DNA of 54,772 nt, taken from the NCBI RefSeq assembly GCF_016862935.1, contig NZ_BONX01000016.1:1-54772 (forward strand). Direction: 5' to 3'. This document shows, one piece after another, positions 9,185 through 17,057 of this stretch. The DNA comes from Plantactinospora mayteni. Its GTDB lineage: Bacteria > Actinomycetota > Actinomycetes > Mycobacteriales > Micromonosporaceae. Every line of letters starts with the position of its first letter. Position 1 is the stretch's first letter. Below the pieces are notes generated by a model. The model was not told where the DNA came from, did no database searches, and saw nothing but the letters and a program-made list of their open reading frames with translations. A program made the position numbers and the translations under genes.

Positions 9185-10450
9185 GTGGCACTGGTCGTGC
9201 AGAAGTACGGCGGATCCTCGGTCGCCGACGCCGAGCGGATCAAGCGGGTGGCCGAGCGGATCGTCGCCGCCCGCAAGGCTGGCGACGACGTGGTGGTCGT
9301 GGTCAGCGCGATGGGCGACACCACCGACGAGCTGCTCGACCTCGCCAACCAGGTAAGCCCGCTGCCGCCCGGCCGCGAACTCGACATGCTGCTCACCGCC
9401 GGTGAGCGCATCTCGATGGCGCTGGTGGCGATGGCGATCCACAACCTGGGCTACGAGGCACGCTCCTACACCGGGTCCCAGGCGGGCGTGCTGACCACCT
9501 CGGTGCACGGCCGGGCCCGGATCATCGACGTCACGCCCGGCCGGCTGCGGGCGGCGCTCAACGAGGGCGCGGTGGTGATCGTCGCCGGCTTCCAGGGCGT
9601 ATCCCAGGACACCAAGGACATCACCACGCTGGGCCGGGGCGGGTCGGACACCACGGCGGTGGCCCTGGCGGCGGCGCTCGGCGCGGACGTCTGCGAGATC
9701 TACACGGACGTCGACGGCGTCTTCACCGCCGACCCGCGGATCGTGCCGAACGCCCGGCACATCAGGACCATCACCTACGAGGAGATGCTCGAACTGGCCG
9801 CCTGCGGCGCGAAGGTGCTGCACCTGCGGAGCGTGGAGTACGCCCGAAGGGCCGGGTTGCCGATCCGGGTACGTTCGTCATACTCGACCAACACCGGCAC
9901 GATGGTGACCGGATCGACGGAGGACCTACCCGTGGAGCAAGCACTTATCACCGGGGTCGCCCACGACCGGAGCGAGGCGAAGATCACGGCGGTCGGCGTA
10001 CCGGACGAGCCCGGCGCGGCGGCCCGGATCTTCGAGACCGTCGCGGCGGCCGAGATCAACCTCGACATGATCGTGCAGAACGTCTCGACCGAGGGCACCG
10101 GCCGGACCGACATCTCCTTCACGCTGCCCAAGACCGACGGCCCGACCGCGATGGCCGCGCTGAGCAAGGTGCAGGAGCAGGTCAAGTTCAAGGGCCTGCT
10201 CTACGACGACCACGTCGGCAAGGTGTCGCTGATCGGCGCCGGCATGCGCTCGCACCCGGGCGTGGCGGCCAGCTTCTTCGCCGCGCTGGGCGAGGCCGGG
10301 GTGAACATCGAGATGATCTCCACCTCCGAGATCCGGGTCTCGGTCGTCTGCCGGGACACCGACCTCGACGTCGCGGTACGGGCCGTGCACGAGGCATTCG
10401 ACCTGGGCGGCAGCGAGGAAGCGGTGGTCTACGCCGGGACCGGGAGGTAA
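9185..10450 (+). CDS. ask: Aspartate kinase, alpha subunit (full length)
   Basis: A 421-residue enzyme phosphorylating aspartate, the entry to lysine, threonine, methionine and diaminopimelate synthesis. The GTG start follows AAGGAG. The kinase signature [11 protein letters not shown] is at residues 5-15, [18 protein letters not shown] near 160, and two ACT domains occupy about 265-421, the sites of Lys/Thr feedback in actinobacterial enzymes. Length equals the Corynebacterium glutamicum enzyme. asd follows 4 nt after the stop, forming the classic ask-asd operon. The same frame carries an internal start for a beta subunit at 9932. Confidence 0.97.
   Translation: MALVVQKYGGSSVADAERIKRVAERIVAARKAGDDVVVVVSAMGDTTDELLDLANQVSPLPPGRELDMLLTAGERISMALVAMAIHNLGYEARSYTGSQAGVLTTSVHGRARIIDVTPGRLRAALNEGAVVIVAGFQGVSQDTKDITTLGRGGSDTTAVALAAALGADVCEIYTDVDGVFTADPRIVPNARHIRTITYEEMLELAACGAKVLHLRSVEYARRAGLPIRVRSSYSTNTGTMVTGSTEDLPVEQALITGVAHDRSEAKITAVGVPDEPGAAARIFETVAAAEINLDMIVQNVSTEGTGRTDISFTLPKTDGPTAMAALSKVQEQVKFKGLLYDDHVGKVSLIGAGMRSHPGVAASFFAALGEAGVNIEMISTSEIRVSVVCRDTDLDVAVRAVHEAFDLGGSEEAVVYAGTGR
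9932..10450 (+). CDS. ask: Aspartate kinase, beta subunit (internal in-frame start)
   Basis: Codon 250 of ask is GTG and is preceded by a strong ribosome binding site (GGAGG at 9919-9923, 8 nt before GTG). Translation from it gives a 172-residue protein made of the two ACT domains only, starting [19 protein letters not shown]. In C. glutamicum the beta subunit likewise begins at codon 250 and has 172 residues, so an alpha2beta2 enzyme is expected here. The coincidence of position, length and ribosome binding site is strong, though no expression evidence is available. Confidence 0.75.
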   Translation: MEQALITGVAHDRSEAKITAVGVPDEPGAAARIFETVAAAEINLDMIVQNVSTEGTGRTDISFTLPKTDGPTAMAALSKVQEQVKFKGLLYDDHVGKVSLIGAGMRSHPGVAASFFAALGEAGVNIEMISTSEIRVSVVCRDTDLDVAVRAVHEAFDLGGSEEAVVYAGTGR

Positions 10451-10454
10451 GCCA

Positions 10455-11522
10455 ATGGCGACGCTCCCCACACTCGCGGTGGTCGGGGCGACCGGTGCGG
10501 TCGGCACGGTCATGTGCGACCTGCTCTCCTCCCGCAAGAACGTCTGGGGTGAGATCCGGCTGATCGCCTCGGCGCGCTCGGCCGGGCAGACCCGGATGTG
10601 CCGGGGCGAGGAGCTGACCGTACGGGCGCTGACCGCCGAGGCGTTCGACGGCGTGGACGTGGTCATGTTCGACGTACCGGACGAGATCTCCGCGCAGTGG
10701 GCACCGGTCGCGGTCTCCCGGGGCGCGGTGGCGGTGGACAACTCCGCCGCGTTCCGCAGCGACAGGGACGTGCCACTGGTGGTGCCGGAGATCAACCCGG
10801 AGCAGGTACGCAACCGCCCCAAGGGCATCATCGCGAACGCCAACTGCACCACCCTGACGATGATCGTCGCGGTCGCGCCGCTGCATCGCGAATACGGGCT
10901 GCGTGAGCTGGTGCTTTCGTCCTACCAGGCGGTCTCCGGGACCGGGCAGGTCGGGGTGGACACCCTGCACGACCAGCTCTCCAAGATCGCCGGTGACCGG
11001 GTACTCGGCTCCCGACCGGGCAACGTGCGGCAGGCGGTCGGCGACGACCTCGGCCCGTTCCCGGCGCCGATGGCGCTCAACGTGGTGCCGTGGGCGGGCT
11101 CGCTGCGGGACGGCGGCTGGTCGTCCGAGGAGCTGAAACTCCGCAACGAGTCCCGCAAGATCCTCGGACTGCCCGACCTGAAGGTCTCGGCCACCTGCGT
11201 ACGGGTGCCGGTGGTGACCGGGCACTCGGTGGCCGTACACGCGGTCTTCGGGACCGAGGTGGACGCGGAGGGTGCCCGGGAGGCGCTGCGCAACGCCCCC
11301 GGGGTGATCCTGGTCGACGACCCGGCGGCGGGCGAGTTCCCGATGCCGATCGACGCGGTCGGCACCGACCCGTCCTGGGTGGGCCGGATCCGCCGCTCGG
11401 TCGACGACCCCCGCGCCCTCGACCTCTTCGTGACCGGCGACAACCTCCGCAAGGGGGCCGCCCTCAACACCGCCCAGATCGCCGAACTCCTCGCCGCCGA
11501 GTTCCTCGCCGCCGCCCGCTGA
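10455..11522 (+). CDS. asd: Aspartate-semialdehyde dehydrogenase
   Basis: A 355-residue NADPH-dependent enzyme reducing aspartyl phosphate to aspartate semialdehyde. The N-terminal Rossmann motif VVGATGAVGTVM is at residues 9-20. The catalytic Cys is at about 131 in NANCTT, preceded by the VPEINPEQ segment, and the C-terminal half contains the SYQAVSGTGQVG and RVPVVTGHS motifs. Four bases separate it from ask, so the two are co-transcribed. Length is normal for the family. Confidence 0.96.
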   Translation: MATLPTLAVVGATGAVGTVMCDLLSSRKNVWGEIRLIASARSAGQTRMCRGEELTVRALTAEAFDGVDVVMFDVPDEISAQWAPVAVSRGAVAVDNSAAFRSDRDVPLVVPEINPEQVRNRPKGIIANANCTTLTMIVAVAPLHREYGLRELVLSSYQAVSGTGQVGVDTLHDQLSKIAGDRVLGSRPGNVRQAVGDDLGPFPAPMALNVVPWAGSLRDGGWSSEELKLRNESRKILGLPDLKVSATCVRVPVVTGHSVAVHAVFGTEVDAEGAREALRNAPGVILVDDPAAGEFPMPIDAVGTDPSWVGRIRRSVDDPRALDLFVTGDNLRKGAALNTAQIAELLAAEFLAAAR

Positions 11523-11552
11523 GCGGGCCTCGGGCGCGGGGCGCCGGGGCAT

Positions 11553-11624
11553 GATCGCGCTACTTCCCCGAAGGAGTGCCCTCGATCCGCAGCACAGGCC
11601 CTCTCTCCCCGAAGTAGTGCGATC
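11553..11624. repeat. Imperfect long inverted repeat between convergent genes
   Basis: Arms 11553-11566 and 11611-11624 are complementary over 14 bp with one G-T pair, separated by 44 nt. The pattern TCCCCGAAG occurs in both halves, so the element looks like two related half-units facing each other. It lies between the convergent ends of asd and the GGDEF gene and could be a bidirectional terminator, or a REP/MITE-like unit present elsewhere in the genome. Confidence 0.5.
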
Positions 11625-11659
11625 TTCCCGTGGAGCGGCGCGAGCGGAGGCGGCGGAGG

Positions 11660-13090
11660 TCAGGGGGTGGCGAGGCGTACGCCGTCGCGGCCTTGGCGCT
11701 TGACGTCGTAGAGGGCCTCGTCGGCGCGGTGCAGGGTGAGATCGGGGGGTTCGCCGTCCTGTTGGACGGCCACGCCGATGCTGACCGTCCGGCCGGTACG
11801 CCGGGCCGCCTCCACCAGGCGTTGGGCGATGCCGACCGCCTCCTCGGGGCGGAGTACCTCGACCACGGCCACGAACTCGTCACCGCCGATCCGGTACAGC
11901 TCGTCGCCGTGCCGCAGCGCGCCCTGGAGGGCACGGGCGAGATCGACAAGTACCCGGTCGCCGGCCTGGTGGCCGTAGGTGTCGTTGACGGTCTTGAAGT
12001 CGTCGACGTCGACCGCGAGCAGGGCCGTCCGGCCCGGGTGCGACTCGGCGATCCGCTCACCGAACGACCCCTGGTGACGCAGCCCGGTCAGCGGGTCGGA
12101 GCTGGCCCGCTCGCGCAACTGTGCCAACCCGCGCAGCCGTTCGAGGCAGATCCAGGACTGGGCGGCGAGCAGCTCGATCAGGTTGACGGTGGTCGGGTCG
12201 GGGCGCATCGTACGGGTGTCGCCGACCAGGAGTACCCCGCAGAACTCGGTCGGGCCGAGCGGTACCGAGATCAGCGTGCGTACCCCGGCGGCGACCAGTA
12301 CGTCCTGGTCGGGTGTGGTCGGGTGATGCCCCTCGCCGAGGGTGTAGGAGGCGCCGTAGGTGTGCGCGTGCGCCCGGAGCCGTTCCAGTACCGGCAGGCC
12401 GGCGCCGGCCAGCGCGGCGTGCACCCGGGACTCGAGATGGTCGGGTTGCAGGTCCGGGGTCACCACCCGTGGCCCGGCCGGCCCGTCCAGCACGAAGACC
12501 GCCGAGGTGAGCCCGGAGACGTCCCGGGCCGCGGAGACGGCGGCGGTCATCAGGTCGGCCTCGGTGGCGGCCGAGGTCAGCGCGGAGGCGTGCCGGAGCA
12601 GCTTCTCGCTCCGGGTCTCGGCCGGTGGGCCGCCGAGCTGCCCGATCCTGGTGCCGAGCAGGGCGGCGACCCGCTCGACGGTACGCCGCCAGGCGTCCAG
12701 GTCGACGTCGGTGGTCGGCCACTCCAGGTCCAGTACCCCGATCGGCTGCCCCGCCCGGTCGAGGATCGGGGCGCAGATCTCGGCCCGCCCGTCGGGTCGC
12801 AACGGTACGTAGTCGGGCTCGTTCGTCACCTCCGGCACGGTTTCGGTCTTGCCGGAGGCGTACACCCGGCCGACCGTTCCGGCGCCGGCCGGTACCGAGG
12901 CGAAGACCTGCCACGATCCGGTCGCCGCGACACAGCGGAGCCGGTCGCGGACCCAGAGCAGCACCGCGACCCGTCCCGGGGTGTGCCGGCCCAGCGTGGC
13001 CACCGTCACCTGGCCCGCCTCGACGGCGGTGGACGCCGTGGGCAGCCGGGTGGTCACGTCGCGGACGACACGGGAGTGGTCGAGGGACAC
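11660..13090 (-). CDS. GAF-GGDEF diguanylate cyclase
   Basis: A 476-residue soluble cyclase making c-di-GMP. Two GAF-like sensory regions (about 20-150 and 165-305) precede the GGDEF domain. Its active-site loop RIGGDEF is near residue 400 and is intact, so the enzyme is probably active. Five residues before GGDEF is RHGD, matching the RxxD inhibitory site, which suggests product feedback. There are no membrane segments. The region before the cyclase contains DPLTGLRHQGSF, the usual start of the domain. c-di-GMP controls development in streptomycetes through BldD; no c-di-GMP target is adjacent here. Confidence 0.9.
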   Translation of the reverse strand: MSLDHSRVVRDVTTRLPTASTAVEAGQVTVATLGRHTPGRVAVLLWVRDRLRCVAATGSWQVFASVPAGAGTVGRVYASGKTETVPEVTNEPDYVPLRPDGRAEICAPILDRAGQPIGVLDLEWPTTDVDLDAWRRTVERVAALLGTRIGQLGGPPAETRSEKLLRHASALTSAATEADLMTAAVSAARDVSGLTSAVFVLDGPAGPRVVTPDLQPDHLESRVHAALAGAGLPVLERLRAHAHTYGASYTLGEGHHPTTPDQDVLVAAGVRTLISVPLGPTEFCGVLLVGDTRTMRPDPTTVNLIELLAAQSWICLERLRGLAQLRERASSDPLTGLRHQGSFGERIAESHPGRTALLAVDVDDFKTVNDTYGHQAGDRVLVDLARALQGALRHGDELYRIGGDEFVAVVEVLRPEEAVGIAQRLVEAARRTGRTVSIGVAVQQDGEPPDLTLHRADEALYDVKRQGRDGVRLATP

Positions 13091-13199
13091 CGTTTCCGAT
13101 CCGGGGAGGAGGGGTTCCGAGGGGCCCGACCAAGATTACTCAGGGTGCTGAGAATCCGCTGGGCGCGAGTGACCTCCGCCTCCCTGGAACGGCTCCCGG

Positions 13200-13823
13200 C
13201 TAGTTGATCAACGCCAGTGCCGCCTCGCGGAGCGGGGTCGGGGCGTTCGCCGGGGAGCCGGCGTCGAACGGCGGGTCCGGCTCGTACTCGATGGCAAGCT
13301 GGACGGCGTGCGCGGTCGGCACGTCGGTCAGCTCGGCCAGCAGGGCCAACGCCATGTCGACGCCGGCCGAGACGCCGGCCGCGGTGATGATCCGGTCGTC
13401 CCGGACCACCCGCTCGCGGACCGGCTCGGCGTCGAAGCCACGCAGTTCGTCGAGCCAGCCCCAGTGGCTGGTCGCCCGCCGCCCGGCCAGCAGCCCGGCG
13501 GCGCCGAGCAGGAACGAGCCGGCGCAGACCGAGGTGGTCCACCGGGTGTACTGGTGCGCGAGGGCGATCCAGCCGACCAGCGCCGCGTCGGCGAGCGCGG
13601 CCCGGGTGCCGGCCCCGCCGGGTACGACGATCACGTCCGGGCGGGACAGCTCGGCGAAGCCGGCGGTGGCGGTGATCGCCATCGTGCCCCGGTCGTCGAC
13701 GACCGGCCCGGGTTCGGCGGCGACCATGGTCACCGTGACGCCGGGGGCGAAGGCCAGCACCGTGTACGGCCCCACGACGTCGAGGGCGGTGTATCGCGGA
13801 TAGAGCGGAATCGCGACGTGCAT
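13200..13823 (-). CDS. DJ-1/PfpI family protein (isonitrile hydratase-like)
   Basis: A 207-residue protein of the class I glutamine amidotransferase-like superfamily. The nucleophile elbow reads TSVCAGSFLLGAAGLL with Cys near residue 98, followed by GRRATSHWGWLDEL, the combination seen in isonitrile hydratases and in the sensor domain of GlxA regulators. The ribosome binding site AAGGAGG lies 8 nt before the ATG. It is downstream and on the same strand as an AraC-type regulator with a similar domain, which may control it. The exact reaction is unknown; hydratase, glyoxalase and protease labels are all used for relatives. Confidence 0.85.
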   Translation of the reverse strand: MHVAIPLYPRYTALDVVGPYTVLAFAPGVTVTMVAAEPGPVVDDRGTMAITATAGFAELSRPDVIVVPGGAGTRAALADAALVGWIALAHQYTRWTTSVCAGSFLLGAAGLLAGRRATSHWGWLDELRGFDAEPVRERVVRDDRIITAAGVSAGVDMALALLAELTDVPTAHAVQLAIEYEPDPPFDAGSPANAPTPLREAALALIN

Positions 13824-14082
13824 GCTCGGTTCCTCCTTGGCGGAACGGGATGGATCGACTGCTCGGTACGGGCCCGACAGGTGTCGGGGTGGTGGTTCGT
13901 CAGGTTCGGGGCGTGGTTCGCCAGGTTCGGGCGTGCGGGATCGGCGCCGGAGGTGCGGGGCGGGCGGGATCGACTCCGGCGCCGGCGGCTTCGGGGCGTG
14001 CGGAGTCGACTCCGGTGCCGGCGGGCGCCAGCGGGTGCCGGAGGTGCTGGGGTGTGTGCGGTGTGCTGGGTGGGTGGGACGG
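13824..14082. other. Intergenic stretch with degenerate direct repeats
   Basis: A 259-bp spacer between the GlxA-like regulator and the DJ-1 gene. It contains two adjacent copies of a GGTTCGYCAGGTTCGGG-like unit (near 13893-13935) and a diverged pair built around TCGACTCCGGYGCCGGCGG (near 13970-14028). No gene or terminator is evident. Confidence 0.4.
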
Positions 14083-15051
14083 TCAGGTCTGTTTCGACCG
14101 GAACCGGCGGCGGTAGTCGCCGGGTGCGACCCGCCAGTGCCGGCGGAAGACGCGGTAGAGGGTTTCGGCGGCGCCGAGACCGGACTCCCGGGCCACCCGG
14201 TCCAGCGGATGGCCGGTGTGTTCCAGCAGTCGGCGGGCAGCGTCGGCGCGGCTGCGTTCGACGTACCGACCGGGGGAGACGCCGGTCTGCTCGGTGAAGA
14301 GCCGGGAGAAGTGTCGTTCGCTCATCCCGGCCCGCCGGGCCAGCGCCGGCACGCTGAGGTCCTCGGCCGGGTTGGCGTCGATGAAGGTCTGGAGTTCCCG
14401 CAGCGGTTCACTGCGGGGCACCGGGGTCCGCATCGCCGTACTGAACTGGCTCTGCCCGCCCGGTCGGTGCAGATAGACGACCAAGGCTCGGGCGACGTGC
14501 CGGGCGAGTGCGTGGCCGTGGTCCGTGGCCACCAGCGCGAGCGCGAGGTCGATGCCGGCGGAGACTCCGGCCGAGGTCCAGACGTGCCCGTCGCGGATGT
14601 AGATACGGTCGGCGTCCACCTCGACCGCCGGATAGCGGTCGCTCAGATCCTGGGCCGTCAGCCAGTGTGTGGTGGCACGCCGGCCGTCGAGCAGTCCGGC
14701 CTCGCCGAGCAGGAGCGCGCCGTTGCAGACCGAACTGACCCGGTCGGCGAGGCCGGCCAGCCGGGAGATCCCGGCGATCAGTTGCCGGTCGGCGAGGTGC
14801 GCCGGTGCGGCGAGCCCACCGACCACGAGCAGCGTGTCGATCGGCCCGGTGACCTGGTCCAGCGCCAGTGGCGCCAGCGTCGCGACCCCGTTGCCCGCCG
14901 TCACCGCGCCGGGATGCACCGCCGCGACCTCCAGCCGGTAGCCGCGGCTCTCGCCGACGATCAGAGTCGCCAGCCCGAACACGTCGGCCGGGCCGGTGAG
15001 GTCGAGGCCCTGGAAGCCCTCGAAGATCACTGCCACCACCCGTCGCTGCAT
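14083..15051 (-). CDS. GlxA-like transcriptional regulator (DJ-1/PfpI domain fused to AraC HTH)
   Basis: A 322-residue regulator. Residues about 1-185 form a DJ-1/PfpI domain (SVCNGALLLGEAGLLDGRRA, Cys near 106), which in this family is a ligand sensor. Residues about 215-315 carry two helix-turn-helix motifs of the AraC family (LSVPALARRAGMSERHFSRL, then AARRLLEHTGHPLDRVAR). I prefer the ATG at 15051, where homology begins, over an ATG 14 codons upstream. The downstream stand-alone DJ-1 protein resembles its sensor domain. It is likely a regulator of small-molecule catabolism; the ligand is unknown. Confidence 0.88.
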   Translation of the reverse strand: MQRRVVAVIFEGFQGLDLTGPADVFGLATLIVGESRGYRLEVAAVHPGAVTAGNGVATLAPLALDQVTGPIDTLLVVGGLAAPAHLADRQLIAGISRLAGLADRVSSVCNGALLLGEAGLLDGRRATTHWLTAQDLSDRYPAVEVDADRIYIRDGHVWTSAGVSAGIDLALALVATDHGHALARHVARALVVYLHRPGGQSQFSTAMRTPVPRSEPLRELQTFIDANPAEDLSVPALARRAGMSERHFSRLFTEQTGVSPGRYVERSRADAARRLLEHTGHPLDRVARESGLGAAETLYRVFRRHWRVAPGDYRRRFRSKQT

Positions 15052-15255
15052 GTATTCATGCTGCTCGCGGCGGGGTTGTGGCGTCAATGCCACAGGTATT
15101 GCAGATTACGCCAGCGGGCCGGGTCGGCCGCCGGCCGGTACTTGGTTAGGATCGGCCACAGTCTTTGTGATCATGGTGACGCGAAAGCGGAGCCGGCAAG
15201 CGGAACTCGGAAAGCGGCAGTCGGAGAGCGGCAGTCGGAGGACGGAGAGCCCGAC

Positions 15256-15705
15256 ATGACGAGGGTGCCCGACGAGGTGGTGGCCGCGATCGGCCGGATC
15301 ACGATCGCGGCCGGCGACCTGGAACTCATCCTGGCCTGGATCGGCGCCGACCAGGCGGGCGGCAACGCGTTCGAGGTACTGGCCAGACCCGGCGAGCCGG
15401 TACGCGCCGCCCGGGGCTCGGTCGAGTTCGCCACCCCGGAATACCGTCAGGCGTACCTGCCGGTGGTCGAGATCGCGGCGAAGCTGCTCGCCAAGCGGCA
15501 CGCGGTCGTCTCCGCGATGTGGGTCAGCGAGGCTCCCGACGAGTCCGTACAGCGCTGGGAACTGCTCGACGACCGGACCTACGTACGCCAGCTCGTCGAC
15601 CCCCGCGCCCTGGACGAGCTGTCCCGGCAACTCCTGGAGGCGCGCAACCGGCTGGTGGCGATCGTGACCGCCCAGCTCAACAACGACCCGGTGCCCGCGC
15701 ACTGA
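15256..15705 (+). CDS. Hypothetical protein
   Basis: A 149-residue soluble protein with no recognised family. The N-terminus (EVVAAIGRITIAAGDLELILAW) looks helical, followed by a linker and a long C-terminal helix (LDELSRQLLEARNRLVAIVTAQL). Trp-Glu-Leu-Leu-Asp suggests a short beta hairpin near residue 105. The ATG at 15256 is preceded by GGACGGAGAG. Codon use is normal for the window, supporting a real gene. It stands alone between a divergent GlxA-like gene and a GNAT gene. The purine-rich DNA just upstream (15180-15250) contains short imperfect repeats built on CGGAAAGCGGCAGT. Confidence 0.6.
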   Translation: MTRVPDEVVAAIGRITIAAGDLELILAWIGADQAGGNAFEVLARPGEPVRAARGSVEFATPEYRQAYLPVVEIAAKLLAKRHAVVSAMWVSEAPDESVQRWELLDDRTYVRQLVDPRALDELSRQLLEARNRLVAIVTAQLNNDPVPAH

Positions 15706-15814
15706 GCCCGGGCCGCTCGGCAGGTCGGCCGGTGACCGGAATCCGGTTGACCGGCTGGCGATGATGACCTGGTGAACCTGCTCCACCACCATGGACGTGC
15801 CGAGGGGGTCTCGG

Positions 15815-16297
15815 GTGGGTGACGTACGGACCGTGACGGTCGGCTCCGACGACTGGGTGTCGTGGCGGGAGATCAGACTGCGCTCCCTGCGGCAGGACCC
15901 GGCCGCGTTCGGCTCGACCCACGAGCGCGAGGCGGCGTTCACCGAGCAGACCTGGCGGTCCCGGCTCGACGGCACGAGCGGACCGTCCGTGCTCGCGTAC
16001 GCCGGAGACGAGGTCGTCGGGATCGGAGCCGGCTGGCTCCACGGGCCGGGCCGGCTGATGGTGGTGGCGATGTGGACGGAGCCGGACCGGCGAGGACAGG
16101 GCGTCGGACGGCAGGTCCTCGACCACCTGATCGGCTGGGCCCGCGAGCGTGACCTGCGGGTCGACCTGTGGGTGGCCGACGCCAACCCGGACGCCCGGCG
16201 CCTCTACGAGCGCTACGGCTTCCACGCCGACGGCCGCAACGAGCCGATCCGGGAGGGCGCGGAGGCGACCATGAGCCACCTGGTGCTGTCCGACTGA
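15815..16297 (+). CDS. GNAT family N-acetyltransferase
   Basis: A 160-residue acetyl-CoA-dependent transferase. The fold is visible in order: an N-terminal Glu-Ile-Arg-Leu-Arg strand-helix, the acetyl-CoA-binding segment RRGQGVGRQVLDHL (Q/RxxGxG/A motif) near residues 92-105, and the C-terminal DANPDARRLYERYGF (residues 125-139). I prefer the GTG at 15815 because AGGGGG lies 6 nt upstream; an ATG 8 codons earlier lacks a ribosome binding site. The substrate cannot be inferred. Confidence 0.85.
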   Translation: MGDVRTVTVGSDDWVSWREIRLRSLRQDPAAFGSTHEREAAFTEQTWRSRLDGTSGPSVLAYAGDEVVGIGAGWLHGPGRLMVVAMWTEPDRRGQGVGRQVLDHLIGWARERDLRVDLWVADANPDARRLYERYGFHADGRNEPIREGAEATMSHLVLSD

Positions 16298-16369
16298 TCC
16301 GGTCCCGTAGCAGGAGGGGATGTGTCGGGGCCGGCTCTGGGAGATGCCCCGATGAGGCGGCCGGGATCC

Positions 16370-16720
16370 TCAGCGCACCCAGCCGAGGAAGCGCCGGTGT
16401 AGCGAGCCGGCGGGGAGTCCGGCGAGATCCTGGGCGGCGCGGACGAAGTGCGCGGCCAGGTAGAGGGCGAGCGGGACCGGTTCGCCGCCGAACTCGGTGT
16501 GCAGCTCCAGCTTGCGGTTGGGGCAGGGCCAGAGGTCGCCGCAGCCGTCGCAGAGCCAGGAGGGCAGCGCCGGGACGTGCACGCTCAGCACGGGCCGCCG
16601 GGCATCCGCGAACCCGTCCAGCAGGGCCGGCTCGCCGGCTGGGCTGGCCGGCCACGCCGGCTGGTCGTCTGGGGTGAGAGATGCGGGCCGAGTCCCGCCC
16701 GCCTCCGGTCGGTCGTTCAC
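16370..16720 (-). CDS. Small cysteine-motif protein, downstream partner in a coupled pair
   Basis: A 116-residue protein of unknown function. The centre contains WLCDGCGDLWPCPNRKLEL (Cys at about 61, 64 and 70), a CxxC-x5-C arrangement that could bind zinc or an iron-sulphur cluster, followed by GEPVPLALYLAAHFVRAAQDL and a basic C-terminus. The GTG start overlaps the stop of the 61-residue gene by 4 nt (GTGA), so the two are translated together. Similar short proteins often sit next to XRE regulators in actinobacteria and are sometimes labelled flavin reductase, a name not supported by the sequence. Confidence 0.6.
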   Translation of the reverse strand: MNDRPEAGGTRPASLTPDDQPAWPASPAGEPALLDGFADARRPVLSVHVPALPSWLCDGCGDLWPCPNRKLELHTEFGGEPVPLALYLAAHFVRAAQDLAGLPAGSLHRRFLGWVR

Positions 16721-16902
16721 CGCTGCTCCTCTCCCGGCCAGTGGCCCCGGTTGATCGGAATTCGATGGCGTACCCGGCAGGGCAGGTCAGCGCCGCAGCG
16801 GCAGATCCGCCGCCATCTCCGCCAGGACCAGACGGGGCGGTGCCGGCGGGCGAGCGTCGCCGCGACCGCGAAGACGTACGCGTCGTACGAGATCCGTCGC
16901 AC
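16717..16902 (-). CDS. Small Arg/Trp-rich CRCG protein, upstream partner in a coupled pair
   Basis: A 61-residue, strongly basic protein. The GTG at 16902 is preceded by GAGGGGG 5 nt upstream, which decides the start. The sequence contains AATLARRHRPVWSWRRWRRI followed by CRCGADLPC (three Cys within nine residues) and a tail rich in Arg, His and Pro. A nucleic-acid-binding or metal-binding role is conceivable but not shown. It overlaps the 116-residue gene by 4 nt and lies 155 bp beyond the stop of an XRE regulator on the same strand. Confidence 0.6.
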   Translation of the reverse strand: MRRISYDAYVFAVAATLARRHRPVWSWRRWRRICRCGADLPCRVRHRIPINRGHWPGEEQR

Positions 16903-17057
16903 CAGACCCCCTCGGCTCAAGGGCCCCGGTGGGCCGCCATACCGCTGAGAGGGACGCGGCGACCAGGCGATTCGCCGCACCGCCCGCCGCATCCCGTGAC
17001 GGGAAAGGTACGCAGAGTTGTGAGTCCGAAGAGGTAGGGTTCCTACCCCTTCGGGTG

